Part shown: positions 45,031-54,812 of the stretch, one piece after another
Numbering within the stretch: position 1 is the first letter of the stretch
Layout: each line of letters starts with the position of its first letter
Source: an uncultured bacterium
GTDB taxonomy: Bacteria; Patescibacteriota; Gracilibacteria; Absconditabacterales; Absconditicoccaceae
Reading direction: 5' to 3'
DNA: 64,000 nt
Assembly (NCBI GenBank): GCA_937862565.1
Contig: CALMFT010000014.1
Span: forward strand, 1 to 64,000
The notes under the pieces: model-generated
Databases searched by the model: none
What the model was told of the DNA's origin: nothing
The model's input: the letters and a program-made list of their open reading frames with translations, nothing else
Program-made: the position numbers and the translations under genes

Positions 45031-46008
45031 ATGAAGAAGTTACAAATTTTTAAAATCATGAGTGTTTTTACACTCTTACTGGGTATGAACTCTGTATGGG
45101 GTCAGACTCAAGCTCTGTACATACAAGAATCTGATGGTAATATAAGGGTGTTACAACTATCTATTCAGGATAACAAAGCACGACTATTTTCAAAAACTTC
45201 TTTGTCTCAAGAACTGTATCAGGAATTCTCACGATCTCCTGGCACTAATGAAGAGAAACTCAGAGCAATGAATGATCCAAGAACTGTATTTAGAATTAAA
45301 GATACTCAAAATAAAGTATACTCTAAGTGGGGAATCTGGGTCACTAAGGAACACTATAAAAACACAACTGTGTTTCTTCCTGAGGGACAAATCTTCCATG
45401 AAAAAAGTACATGGGAACGAACTGATAAGGCTAAACCCGCATGGGCAATTATGGCTCTGTATCTAACCCTATTAGTAATCTTTTTAATAATCGGAAGAGA
45501 TGTGAGATTAGATTCAAAACCTTATCCTCCAATAATATTATTCGGTGTTTCTGCACTTTTAATAGCTTTAGAATTAGGCATAGCACTAAATGATAAAATT
45601 CCTTTCGTTTTTCTATTCTTATTTGCACTAATAAGCATATTAGTATTATTAAATCAATATTTGTTTTTTCGAAAAGAAAAAATATTGTTTGGCTTTAAAA
45701 ATCTTGAAACTTCTTTGAGAGCAGTGTGGTCTTTTGGTTTACACTTTTGCATTGTACTAGTATCTTTAGCACGTACTTTGAATAGGAGTGGCAAATTTGG
45801 ATTTGAGTTTGAATTTACTGACAGCTATTTTATTGGTACGATTATCATTATACCTATAATTGCTTTTGCTTTGGGATATTTCTTCGCTAAAACTTCGAAA
45901 GATAAAATGGAAGAAGAAAGAAAAAATGTAATGAATGAAATGACACATGAAGTCCAAAAGAAAGATAATTTTCCTAATATTGGCCCTAATATGACCATAA
46001 TTAGTTAA
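45031..46008 (+). CDS. Unknown multi-pass membrane protein, 325 residues
   Basis: Signal peptide (residues 8-24, ending VWGQ), a 110-residue external domain, then about five membrane helices (139-157, 166-183, 189-208, 230-248, 263-286) and a charged tail. No UGA codon among about 18 glycines, while native genes usually have some. No family was recognised. It starts 22 bp after the HD-like gene and ends at an intrinsic terminator, so the two form one unit. Confidence 0.75.
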   Translation: MKKLQIFKIMSVFTLLLGMNSVWGQTQALYIQESDGNIRVLQLSIQDNKARLFSKTSLSQELYQEFSRSPGTNEEKLRAMNDPRTVFRIKDTQNKVYSKWGIWVTKEHYKNTTVFLPEGQIFHEKSTWERTDKAKPAWAIMALYLTLLVIFLIIGRDVRLDSKPYPPIILFGVSALLIALELGIALNDKIPFVFLFLFALISILVLLNQYLFFRKEKILFGFKNLETSLRAVWSFGLHFCIVLVSLARTLNRSGKFGFEFEFTDSYFIGTIIIIPIIAFALGYFFAKTSKDKMEEERKNVMNEMTHEVQKKDNFPNIGPNMTIIS

Positions 46009-46025
46009 AATTACAAAATTACAAA

Positions 46026-46057
46026 ACACCGTCCAGTATTTCTGGGCGGTGTTTTTT
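46026..46057 (+). terminator. Intrinsic terminator
   Basis: An 11-bp stem ACACCGTCCAG / CTGGGCGGTGT (46026-46036 and 46042-46052, one G-T pair) with loop TATTT, followed by TTTTTC. A copy of the 9-mer (46070) lies just after it. Confidence 0.9.
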
Positions 46058-46144
46058 CACGCTTCAAAATCAGATTATTTTTTATTTATAAGCTAAAAGT
46101 TCATTTTGTTTTGCAAAAAAAGTGAATATTACTACTATCTGCGC

Positions 46145-48358
46145 ATGTCTATAAACAACTTAAAATCATTTTTCAACTATCAAGCAATCACGGATCCCAA
46201 TCCTCAGTTTGTAGTTGATCAGATCAAAAAAACTGCAGGAGAATACCTCAATGCGGACGAATTAGCGCAGGTTCAGACCACTTATGAATATGCTAGAAAG
46301 GCCCATGAAGGTCAGATCAGACAATCAGGGGAATATTATATTTCTCATATCGTACAGGCAACAAGATTTTTGATGATCATACGTCCTGATTTGGAAACAA
46401 TCAAAGGATGTTTGTTGCATGATGTGATTGAAGACTGTGATATCAGCGCGGACGAGATCGAGAAAGAATTTGGTCCCGTAGTAAGGAAACTATGTGAGGG
46501 AGTAACCAAAGTAAGTACGATCAAATATCGTGGAGAAGAAAGACAGATCGAAACGATCAAGAAAACATTTTTTGCAATGTCGGAAGATCTCAGAGTAATT
46601 TTTATCAAACTTGCAGATAGAGTTCATAATATCCAGACTCTGCATTTTCATCCCAAGGTAGAGAAACAAATGAGAATTGTGAATGAAACACTGGAAATCT
46701 ATGTTCCTATCGCCGAAAAACTATGACTTACTGCCTATCAATATCTCCTCGAAAACTGATGTTTCCACATTTCTCATCCTCAAGAATGCACTCAGGTTAT
46801 AGATTATCTCAGCAAACCTATCTACAATAAAGCAAGTGAAAAATGAGTATGAATAATCACCAAAGTACTAGAAAAAGAAGGAATGAAGGATTTTGAAGTC
46901 AAAGGAAGAGTGAAATCTCCTCGAAGTGTATTCAAGAAGCTTACACAAAAACATGGTAGTGCTGATATCTCAAGTATCGCTGGAATCAATGATTTGGTAG
47001 GGTTTAGAATTATTGTAGATACTGTCCCGAGCTGTTACCTCGCGATGGGAATTTTACACAATATGTATACTCCCCTCGTCCACAAGATCAAAGATTATAT
47101 CGTAGTTCCCAAGCCAAATGGTTATCAGTCTATTCATAGTATTATTTTGGGACTTTTTGCCTTTCCAGTAGAAATCCAGATCAGAACTGAGGAAATGGAT
47201 CAATATGCTGAATTTGGTGTCGCTGCTCACTTCGCCTATAAGGAAGTAGGATATGATAAGCAGAAGATGCAGAGTTTTAGAGCAGATAGTAGACAAACTC
47301 AGTGGGTAGGGAAACTACAAGAAATTGTAAAAGAATACCAAGATGATAATGAAGGATTTAAGCAAGAAATGAAGATCGAATTACTGGATGATACTATCTT
47401 TACCTATACTCCAAAAGGTGATATTATTGAACTCAAAAAAGGTTCTACAATCTTGGATTTTGCGTTTAGAATTCATAGCGAGGTAGGACTTAGATATAGA
47501 GCAGGTCTGGTAAATGGTTCTATTGTTCCTCTCGATTTTCAGCTCAAAACAGGAGATATTGTAAATATTACTACTCGAAAAAATCAATATAGTGCTACCC
47601 AATCACGAATTTATCTTCTCCAGACTGCAGGAGCAAGAAACCAAGTAAGTAAGTTTCTCAAGACGAAGATTAGAGACAAATTGCTCACGCAAAGCATTGA
47701 TAATCTGAATGCAAGATTGGTAGAAGAAAAACTTCCACTTTTCAAAAGTGCAGACTGTTTAATCTGGAAAAAATATGAGAAGAAAGAAGAAGAACTAGAA
47801 GGAAAACTTATTGAAATGCTTGATAAAGGAGGTTATGGAAGCTTCATCAATATCTTCTACAAGATAAGTCAAAAGCATACAGCTAAACCAGTCGATGTAA
47901 GCGATCTCAAAACTGCTGAAAAACACAATATTATCATTGATGAACAAAACGATTTGGATTTTGTACTCTGTCCAGAATGCATAAATAGTACAAACCCTCA
48001 GATTATTGCTAAGTCTGGAAGAAATGGACTGAAGATACATCACATCGGCTGTAAGGCTCTGCGCACTGTAAGCTACGAAAAACTCATCTCAGCACATTAC
48101 AAAGATGAAGATCCTTCAATCTATCACTTTTCTCTGACTCTGGAGCTCAATAATGAACCAGGGATTTTACATAAGATTCTTGAATTATTAACGAACTATA
48201 ATCTGAATATCAAAAATATATCTTTCTTGGAATCTACAGGAGATATGACGATAGGAAATATCACCATCGATATAGGAAATCCTGGTAAACTCAACTTTGT
48301 AATCAAAGATCTCGAAAAGAGTAAGATTTTCACCATTGTGGAGAAAAAATTCGTGTAA
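46145..48358 (+). CDS. rel: Bifunctional (p)ppGpp synthetase/hydrolase Rel
   Basis: 737 residues, full length. Order: HD hydrolase domain with SHIVQATRFL, LLHDVIEDCD (HD and ED motifs) and KLADRVHNI; synthetase domain with GRVKSPRSVFKKL, GINDLVGFRIIVD and YIVVPKPNGYQSIH; TGS domain IFTYTPKGDIIELKKGST; a Cys-containing region and a C-terminal ACT domain (LNNEPGILHKILELL). Both hydrolase and synthetase motifs are intact, so it should make and remove the alarmone. UGA Gly codons occur near residue 195 and 225. The start at 46145 was chosen over a longer frame because the N-terminus then matches the family. Confidence 0.96.
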
Positions 48359-48362
48359 ATAC

Positions 48363-48391
48363 TTGCTTTTTTGTATCATACGGAGTATAAT
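48363..48391 (+). promoter_or_regulatory. Promoter for the small anchored protein gene
   Basis: TTGCTT (48363-48368), a 17-bp spacer and TATAAT (48386-48391); the same pair as at 35920-35948. It starts 4 bp after the rel stop codon, so the next gene has its own transcript. Confidence 0.65.
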
Positions 48392-48412
48392 AACGTCATA
48401 CAAGATTCTTTA

Positions 48413-48928
48413 ATGACTTATTCATCTCTTATGAAGAAACTACTCAAAAACTATGTTCATAGCGCAACCTATAAACATACAGTTATAGCGTGAATAATCT
48501 GATTATTATTTGGATTTTCTGCTTTTTTGATATTTAATCCAAGTGTAAGAGTGTGATTATTTTCAGATATTACAGGAAATATTTCTACAAATCGCATTAG
48601 TGGTGATATTGGTTATAGCGCAAGTTCGTCCAAACTTATAGTTACTAGCAATATTAGCAAAGACAATATCAAAAGCATTGAAATTATGATCAGTCATAGT
48701 CCAGAAATCGAAGTTACTCTCAAAACTCCAAATAATAAAGTAACAATCGAAAAACTAGGACCAAGCATGACAAAATATAGCATACCACAATCAAGTGTGA
48801 AAGCTGGTGAAAGTATCGCAACGTTTACACATAACGGGAAATCTGAAGATATTCTTCTTGGTAGCGCGCAGATTATTTCAAATACTAATGAAGTAACAAA
48901 CTTATCAATTAGCAACGCTACTCCATAA
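48413..48928 (+). CDS. Unknown single-pass membrane protein with external beta domain
   Basis: 171 residues. One membrane helix (about 26-45) and then a domain of about 120 residues rich in Ser, Thr, Ile and Asn, with alternating strand pattern (GDIGYSASSSKLIVTSN), as in cohesin- or pilin-like beta folds. Three UGA codons near the helix are Gly, one in a 9-mer copy read Ile-Ile-Gly (48494). An alternative ATG at 48431 would shorten it by six residues. No family was recognised. Confidence 0.7.
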
Positions 48929-48944
48929 TTTACCTATCAGTGTT

Positions 48945-49904
48945 TTAAACCTCATTCAATGTATCAATCTCGATACATTGTTTTTTGTTATCGCAATCGG
49001 TAAATTCCAACTTAAAAGCAGTCAGCATAAGTGGAGAATCTTTTGGAGAAGATGGATGATACAGGTAATCTCCGATGAGTGGGAGACCTATTTCACTGAG
49101 CTGGTACCTAATTTGATGTGTTCTTCCCGTAAGAATCTCGAGCTCAATAGTTACTGTGGGAATATCACTATAATGAGATCATTCTTTGGCTGTAATCTTA
49201 TGATTGAGGATAGTAGATATTCAGAGTTTAGGGTAGCCAAAAACATTGACTTTGGGATGAATCATTGACTCAAGTGTATGAGCTTGAGGGTGTAAATGAA
49301 GCCAGGTTTCACCATGCTTAGTAAGTTCACACACAGCTCTGTAGTATTTGTGGAGTGGTACAGGCTCTGTGGTATTTCACTCTACAGCATTGTGAGATTT
49401 ATCATCAAAAAGTCTTTTGAAATACTGCAATCCTTTTTCTGATTTTGCAATAATCATCAACCCATCCGTGTCTTTATCAAGCCTATGAATAAGTCCTGCT
49501 TTGATGAGATTCCCTGCGTCTGGTAGCTCTCAGAATCTATGATAGAGAAAACCTACCACTGAAGGTTCACTTACGTCAAACAAGGTCTTGGGATGACTCA
49601 GAATTCCTTTTGGCTTATAGATAACCATATAATCTGGAGTTTCTAGTTTGACTTCCAAATCAAGTTTGGGACTCTCTTTCAATATCTGATTATCTTCATA
49701 TCTTTGTAAATCAGGCAAGATAAACTCCTCCCTCCCTTCGAGCGTATAAGATTTTTTTACCACATTCTGCTTATCATTTTTAATCATCTCAATGAGTTTT
49801 CTCTCAAATAACTGATGGAAAAAATTTCTTGATAAAAAAAAATGATCTGATAGAGCTTTATCGATACGGCTTCCGATGTATTGTTCTGGGAGTTGAATGT
49901 TCAT
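48945..49904 (-). CDS. RluA/RluD-family pseudouridine synthase
   Basis: 319 residues. N-terminal S4-like RNA-binding domain ([13 protein letters not shown]... with [11 protein letters not shown]), then the RluA-family core with [16 protein letters not shown], the catalytic [15 protein letters not shown] (Asp near 145) and [20 protein letters not shown]. This fold makes pseudouridine in 23S rRNA (RluD positions 1911/1915/1917) or tRNA. It overlaps functionally with rlmH in the same window, which methylates a pseudouridine at 1915. UGA Gly codons are present. The start at 49904 removes a 15-residue extension without conserved sequence. Confidence 0.9.
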
Positions 49905-49926
49905 AAGTAATTGGGAGAGTTTAAGT

Positions 49927-50973
49927 TTAAATTTCGTTGATAACTTCATACGTGAGGTTGGTATTTCCTACAAAAGCAAATCCGATAATCTTGCCTGCGC
50001 CTTTATCTTTGAGTTTTTTGGCAGTTTGATTGAGTGTAGATCCTGAACCTACGAAGTCATCAATCAAAAGAATTGTGTAATTTTTGGGTATAGTGTCTTC
50101 CTTTACTATAATTGTTTTTTTAGCATTTTCTAGCCTTTGTTCACGATTTTTGAGAGATTTTTGAGGAACAGGAATATCATTCGGAAAATCTTTCACTACC
50201 GACAAGAAGGGAAGCTCTAATATTTCTAGTTTTTTCTTGAGAATCTTGAGAAGCTGATTTTTACGATGAATACTCGGTGGCACTATAGCAATATGATCAA
50301 TCTTGTACTTTCCTACAAGACAGCGAATCTTATGAATAATCATGTCTACAGAAGTATTGATAAGTGAAAGTTTCTGTGATTGTTTTGCATAAAAAGTAAG
50401 TTCCGCAAGTTTTCCCCTTCCAAAATCCATCCACTTATATTGATCTGCATAAAAAATATGATCAAAATACGAATCTCCTGAAATACTATCAAAAGCATCC
50501 GTTGCATCAATGACTCCACAGCTATTGCGAATTTTTTCAATATGATTATAGATAGAAATATAATCCCCTATTTTATCTTGAGGATTGAGCTTTCTATCCT
50601 TACACCATGTATAAAATCACTCTATTCCTTCTTGAATTTCACCACTCGCAGAAAATTTGAAAAAATTATCCTCCATGATTTTCACCTGTGAATAAGGAAG
50701 ATGGTTTTCCTCTTGTGATGAAATTTCGTATTCTTTATCTGAAGTTTTGTTTTCTTGTTTGAATATCTTAATTTGTTCAGGACTCAATTGATAACGCACA
50801 TGAGATCCCAATCCTTGTTTGACCAAAACCCCTTGGCTTACCAGTTCTTTTAGATACCTATGTATTAGTACAGCAGATTTATTGAGTTGCAAAGAGATAT
50901 TGATAGGCTGAAGACTTGAGTCGTCTTTAAAGCAATCGATCACCTGTTGCAAAGAAGAGTTCCTAAATTTCAT
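49927..50973 (-). CDS. Winged-helix / phosphoribosyltransferase fusion protein
   Basis: 348 residues. N-terminal helix-turn-helix of MarR/ArsR type (SLQPINISLQLNKS, then LIHRYLKELVSQGVL, wing GLGSHVRYQL) to about residue 80; a linker; and a type I phosphoribosyltransferase domain with the PRPP loop ILLIDDFVGSGSTL near residue 300. Two UGA codons join what otherwise look like two proteins. The order WH then PRTase recalls Bacillus PurR (a PRPP-sensing repressor), but the PRTase also resembles ComF. It is likely a nucleotide- or PRPP-responsive regulator. The start is ATG 50971-50973 before KFRNSS. A repeat-rich operator-like region lies upstream (51016-51100). Confidence 0.8.
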
Positions 50974-51015
50974 TGTTTTTATAAAGCAATTAAATACTTT
51001 AGTATCAGTTTGGTA

Positions 51016-51100
51016 TGTGTACACTACACACTGTATAGTATAGTATTGTATATTTACACTAAACAGTTTACACTAAACACTATAGTATAAATAGTATACT
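51016..51100. promoter_or_regulatory. Operator-like repeats between divergent genes
   Basis: Two direct copies of TTTACACTAAACA (51053-51065 and 51067-51079, 14-bp period) lie in a TATAGTAT/GTATACT-rich tract between the winged-helix/PRTase gene and the RsmF-like gene. A regulator gene next to a repeat cluster suggests autoregulation. Confidence 0.5.
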
Positions 51101-51146
51101 CAAAACAAAATATAATGCAAGTAAATATCTATATATTCTCTTCCTT

Positions 51147-52580
51147 ATGTCTCATCAAGATTATCTCGATTATATGTCACCTTTTTTCAAGTCTGTATGA
51201 GGATTTGAAGAGTTTTCAGCAAGCATAAATACTCCCCTTCTCAAGTCTTTCTCTTGTGTACAATCTCGCGGGTCGGTACAGACCACGATAGTAAGACTCC
51301 AATCTCAATGATTTAGCGTACAGAAATCAGATTATAATCCCCTCAATTATAAGGTAAATAAAGAAGAGGACGAAAAAACTATAGCTTTAGGTAAAACTCC
51401 TGAGCATATTTTGGGTCAGTTGTATATCCAAGAAACCGCTGCAAGTCTTCCTGCATCCATTATTCCCCTGCCCATGGAATGAAATATCCTCGACATGTGT
51501 GCTGCACCAGGAGGAAAGACGACACAATTGGCGGATAGATGTAAAATAATCTGATCTAAAGCGGTGATTCGAGCAAATGAACCCGATAGTAAAAGAATAA
51601 TCCCTCTTGCGAGCAACCTCACGAGAACGGGTATGCAAAATGTAGTGACTATACAGCATGATGGAAGTAATTTCTGAAACCATGTGCCTGAATTTTTTGA
51701 TAGTATCTTATTGGATGCGCCTTGTAGTGGGGAAGGTACTGGGTTTAAATCTGATTTTGGGACGAAGTTTTGGGATATCAGAAAGGTCGAATCTATCGCT
51801 AAAGTGCAACAACAATTGTTAATCTCTGCTTTCAAAGCTTGTAAGGTTGGTGGAAGTATTTTGTATTCTACCTGTACCAGTAATCCCCTCGAAAATGAAG
51901 TAAACGTGCAGTTATTACTCGATAAATATGGAGATAAATTGGAGCTTCAAGAAATAAAAATAGACTGATTATCTGCTGGTCTAGAAGGTTTTGGAGAAGT
52001 AAGTAAATATAGTAAAAGACTACGACCTCATCTTCATCACACTTGAGGATTTTTCATGTGTTTGATGAAAAAAACTTCTGCAATTGAGCAAACCTTCAAC
52101 CAATCGGTCTACAAACAAAAATGAAAATGAGTGATGAAACCAAAATTCATCGCCTGTGATCACAAAGCAATCACACAACGACTCTCGGATAATTTCCAAA
52201 TATCAGTTCCAGAATATATCCAATTTTCTAAGTCTCAAAACCAAATTTACGCCCACAATACCCTCGATTTTGCTCAACTCAATCAATTCAAAATAGATAA
52301 ACCATGAATATTGGTTATCAAAGGAGATAAACCTTCAAGCTGGAGAGTTACTCACGGAGCGGGTTTGATCTTCGATTTCGCACCTTCCTATCAGATTCAC
52401 CTCAACGAAAAACAGGTCCACAATCACATCAACCAACAAGATATCGACCTAGAACCTGAACAAATTCCTTCATCATTTTCTCCAAGCAATTATGTTCAAC
52501 TCACTTTTGAGGGAAACAAAGCTGGAGTAGGGAAAATAATCTGAACGAGTATCAAGAATAAACTGAGTGGAGTTTTTTAG
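51147..52580 (+). CDS. RsmF/NSUN-type rRNA cytosine C5-methyltransferase
   Basis: 477 residues. SAM-binding core with DMCAAPGGKTTQLA (motif I), the catalytic ILLDAPCSGEGTG (motif IV, Cys) and LYSTCTSNPLENE (motif VI, second Cys). The N-terminal NusB-like domain of RsmB is absent and the C-terminal ~190 residues follow the RsmF layout, so m5C in 16S rRNA is likely. Many UGA codons are Gly, two within 9-mer copies (51546, 52536). The C-terminus overlaps, on the opposite strand, the code-25 reading of the Avd gene. Confidence 0.87.
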
Positions 52581-52946
52581 TGTACTACCCCCCCCCTCAT
52601 ATCACGATTGAGACTTTCTTTCCCAAGCTAACAACTGTTTTGATATAGTTTCTATCGATTCACTCAAAACTACAAATCTTTCTACTGCTATGATATGAAG
52701 ATCCTTTGATAATCTCAATAATACTCTAATTCCTTCCAATGTTGCTCTTGTTTCTATAAGAGATTCTTTTTTATGTAATAAAGTATTAGTTTTATAAAGT
52801 GAAGATATCAACATCAAACAATCCTTTTTGAGTTGTTCACCCAAAGTATATTTAAATTCTTTGGGGAATTTTTTAATCACTAAAAATAAAGAAAGAGTGA
52901 GATCATAACTTGCCTTATAAACTGGAAGATGTTGTGCAAGAGTCAT
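52449..52946 (-). CDS. avd: Avd-like accessory variability protein of the DGR, with a UGA read-through extension
   Basis: Residues 1-114 form a four-helix bundle typical of bAvd (LAQHLPVYKASYDLTL, KEFKYTLGEQLKKD, RATLEGIRVLLRLSKDL, ending LLAWERKSQS). Avd is needed with the RT for mutagenic retrohoming. Its ATG overlaps the RT stop (TAATG), implying translational coupling. The natural family end is a UGA at 52602-52604; read as Gly in code 25, the frame continues 51 residues through a G9 tract (52588-52596) to TAG at 52449-52451, opposite the end of the RsmF-like gene. So either the protein has an unusual tail, or this UGA is a relic stop. The short version is 52602-52946. Confidence 0.78.
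52588..52596. repeat. C9 homopolymer (G9 on the Avd strand)
   Basis: Nine C in a row, exceptional in this AT-rich window, just after the RsmF stop and inside the extended Avd frame. Slippage here would change the extended tail of Avd. It could also mark an assembly seam. Confidence 0.7.
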
Positions 52947-54109
52947 TATTTATTATTAAGTTTTGTAAAAGGAGAAGAAATAGGATAGCTCTCTGGAAGA
53001 AGAGATGTTATTTTTTTTCTTTGTTTAAAATTTCTATAATGCTGCATCATCCCTAAATAAGAATGGATTGTAGAATGAGCCTGAGATGTCTCGTATTTTG
53101 TATAAGATCAAAAATTATTTCTTATGCTACGAAAAGATCTTTGTGCGTTGCCAATAATCCTACGATTGATATAAATTCTATAAGGTTTAAGGTAGGATCC
53201 AAGAAATTTAACTCCTTTAGTATAATGCTGAAGGTATATTTTTTTAGGATGAAGGGTAAGTCCCAGCTCTTGTGCTAAGTAATTCTTAATCAAAGGAATA
53301 ATAGAAGTAAGAAAATTTTTATCCTGATGTACTATCACAAAATCATCTACATATCTTCCGTAGTATGCACATCAAAGAACTTGTTTGACTCGTAGATCAA
53401 AAGGATGAAGATAAATATTAGCGAATAATTGACTGGTAAGATTACCAATAGGAATACCACATCAGGGGGAAGAAGTAAATAAAGATTTATCAGAAGGAAT
53501 ATGCTTATATAATTTTCTAGAGCCAATAAACTGATAAAATTGCGTAGGATCATGAAGAGTAACTTTTTTGATAAGATCCCATAATCGCATAAAGTACTCC
53601 TCTGCATCAATTCCTCCTCAGCTTATCAAAGATTTTTTGGATGCTAAGGTTTGCCGTATAAGGTAAAGTAACACTTCTTTATCTATATTCATAAAGAATC
53701 ATTTGATATCAAGTTTGAGGATTCGGCTATCACGAGAATAGTTAGCGCTAGAGGATCTTACAAAATGATCAAGTCTTTTTACTCCATAATGAGTTCATTT
53801 CCCAATTCTACAGCTATAACTATCATGAATGAATCACGTATCACAAATATCAGAAATTTTATTAATAATCAGATGATGTACTACTCTGTCACGAAAATCG
53901 GGAGCAAAAACCTCTCTAGGAACAGTATCACAAATCAAAAAACAAATATTTTTACTAATAGTATACGTTCCGTCTATAAGTTCCTGACATAAGGTAATCA
54001 AGTTACTTTCATAATGTAATTCAAATTCCAGTTGACTCAAAGAGTTTCTCTTATTACGACGAGCATCATAGTAAGCCACAAAAAGATCAGTAAGTAGTCA
54101 TGCGTGCAT
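52946..54109 (-). CDS. DGR reverse transcriptase
   Basis: 387 residues. Visible: the N-terminal ARRNKRNSLSQLEFE region, VPREVFAPDFRDRVVHH (RT2a-type), KLDIKGFFMNID (motif 3), SSPGCGIPIGNLTSQLFANI near residue 216 and YVDDFVIVH near 253 (catalytic Asp pair). The IGNLTSQ form (where other RTs have QG..xSP) marks the diversity-generating clade. Seven UGA codons, including the Gly of LDIKG, are spread along the gene, so it is adapted to code 25, not freshly imported. It is a component of the cassette VR-TR-RT-Avd. An out-of-frame frame (53347-53610) inside it is not a gene. Confidence 0.95.
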
Positions 54110-54134
54110 ACTATTTATTTAGTATATAAAAGGA

Positions 54135-54155
54135 AACCAGTCATATTGACTGGTT
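54135..54155. repeat. Perfect 9-bp hairpin between TR and RT
   Basis: AACCAGTCA-TAT-TGACTGGTT. It lies between the TR and the RT start and could form in the TR-containing RNA, where structured spacer RNA is needed for cDNA priming in studied DGRs. Confidence 0.6.
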
Positions 54156-54160
54156 ATTCT

Positions 54161-54335
54161 TTGGAGTGCTAAACGAGCAAGCGCAAGGGTCGAGCGTACT
54201 CACGATTGTAGTCATCTAATTTACCTTTTGATTCATCCCATTTGCACGCCCACGCGTTGTCAGAGTCAGACTCAGAACGTGACCACAGATAGCCATACGA
54301 GCCACAGTTCTCTCGCTCACCACCGTTACGGTAAC
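54161..54335 (-). repeat. DGR template repeat (TR)
   Basis: A 175-bp repeat of the VR at 54638-54812. It lies upstream of the RT gene, on the same strand, and would be the RNA template. Its sense sequence has AAC/AAT-type codons at the diversified sites (N, D, E, K and Y codons). Compared with the VR it differs at 14 positions, all T on the plus strand, i.e. adenines on the sense strand. A further C/G difference at 54168 lies just after the shared stop codon and marks the IMH*/IMH boundary. It can be read as the end of a 60-residue frame, but it is a template, not a gene. Confidence 0.95.
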
Positions 54336-54520
54336 ATACACTAAAAATCATACTTAACCTTTGTCAGTCAGTCATATTTCATTCTTACTGATCTTTTACT
54401 ACTCACGAGAGCTATCCGATAGCCATCGTCAGTGTATGATTGAACTCCAATTACACACTTTTGTAATCCTTAGATTTACAAAATTCTGGTATAGTCATAT
54501 AGTAATTAACTAGTAAAAAA

Positions 54521-54554
54521 ATTCAATAAAAATTTTTATTCAATAAAAATTTTT
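54521..54554. repeat. Two tandem 17-bp repeats between TR and VR
   Basis: ATTCAATAAAAATTTTT occurs twice head to tail (54521-54537, 54538-54554) in the 300-bp spacer separating TR from VR. Apart from these and a short GCTAT-ccg-ATAGC hairpin near 54411, the spacer shows no gene. Confidence 0.8.
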
Positions 54555-54619
54555 CGCACACCCGAGGGGCTTACTCTAGCCTTATCCATGCGAGCCCAAA
54601 ATTGTCATAAGTGACGAAT

Positions 54620-54634
54620 CTTCGCTTTGCGAAG
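54620..54634. repeat. Hairpin just past the VR (target-site cruciform candidate)
   Basis: CTTCGC-TTT-GCGAAG, a perfect 6-bp stem with 3-nt loop, 3 bp beyond the VR repeat end and 11 bp beyond the target gene's stop codon. Studied DGRs need a similar hairpin/cruciform next to the IMH for efficient retrohoming. Confidence 0.7.
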
Positions 54635-54637
54635 GTT

Positions 54638-54812
54638 TTGGAGTCCTAAACGAGCAAGCGCAAGGGTCGAGCGCACCCACGAAAGTAGTCATCTAATCTA
54701 CCTTTCGATGCAACCCATTTGCACGCCCACGCGCTGTCAGAGCCAGACTCAGAACGCGACCACAGATAGCCATACGAGCCACAGTACTCTCGCCCACCAC
54801 CGTAACGGTAAC
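54638..54812 (-). repeat. DGR variable repeat (VR)
   Basis: A 175-bp copy of the TR forming the last 55 codons of the AAA+ gene plus its stop. The 14 differences from TR change 11 amino acids (for example Asn to Tyr, Ser or Phe; Asp to Gly or Val; Glu to Gly or Ala; Tyr to Cys) and are silent at two Ser codons. The fixed frame (CGSYGYLWSRSES, AWACKW, ARPLRLLV) matches the C-type-lectin fold used by DGR variable proteins. Confidence 0.96.

Noticed and set aside
53347-53610. An open frame inside the RT gene with a different reading frame
   Set aside because: It encodes a hydrophobic, low-complexity product without motifs and lies over RT motifs IGNLTSQ and the region before YVDD. It is a by-product of reading through the RT in another frame.
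54169-54351. A 60-residue frame over the template repeat
   Set aside because: It has the TR sequence and no independent start signal; the TR is the RNA template. It may be a remnant of an earlier target gene.
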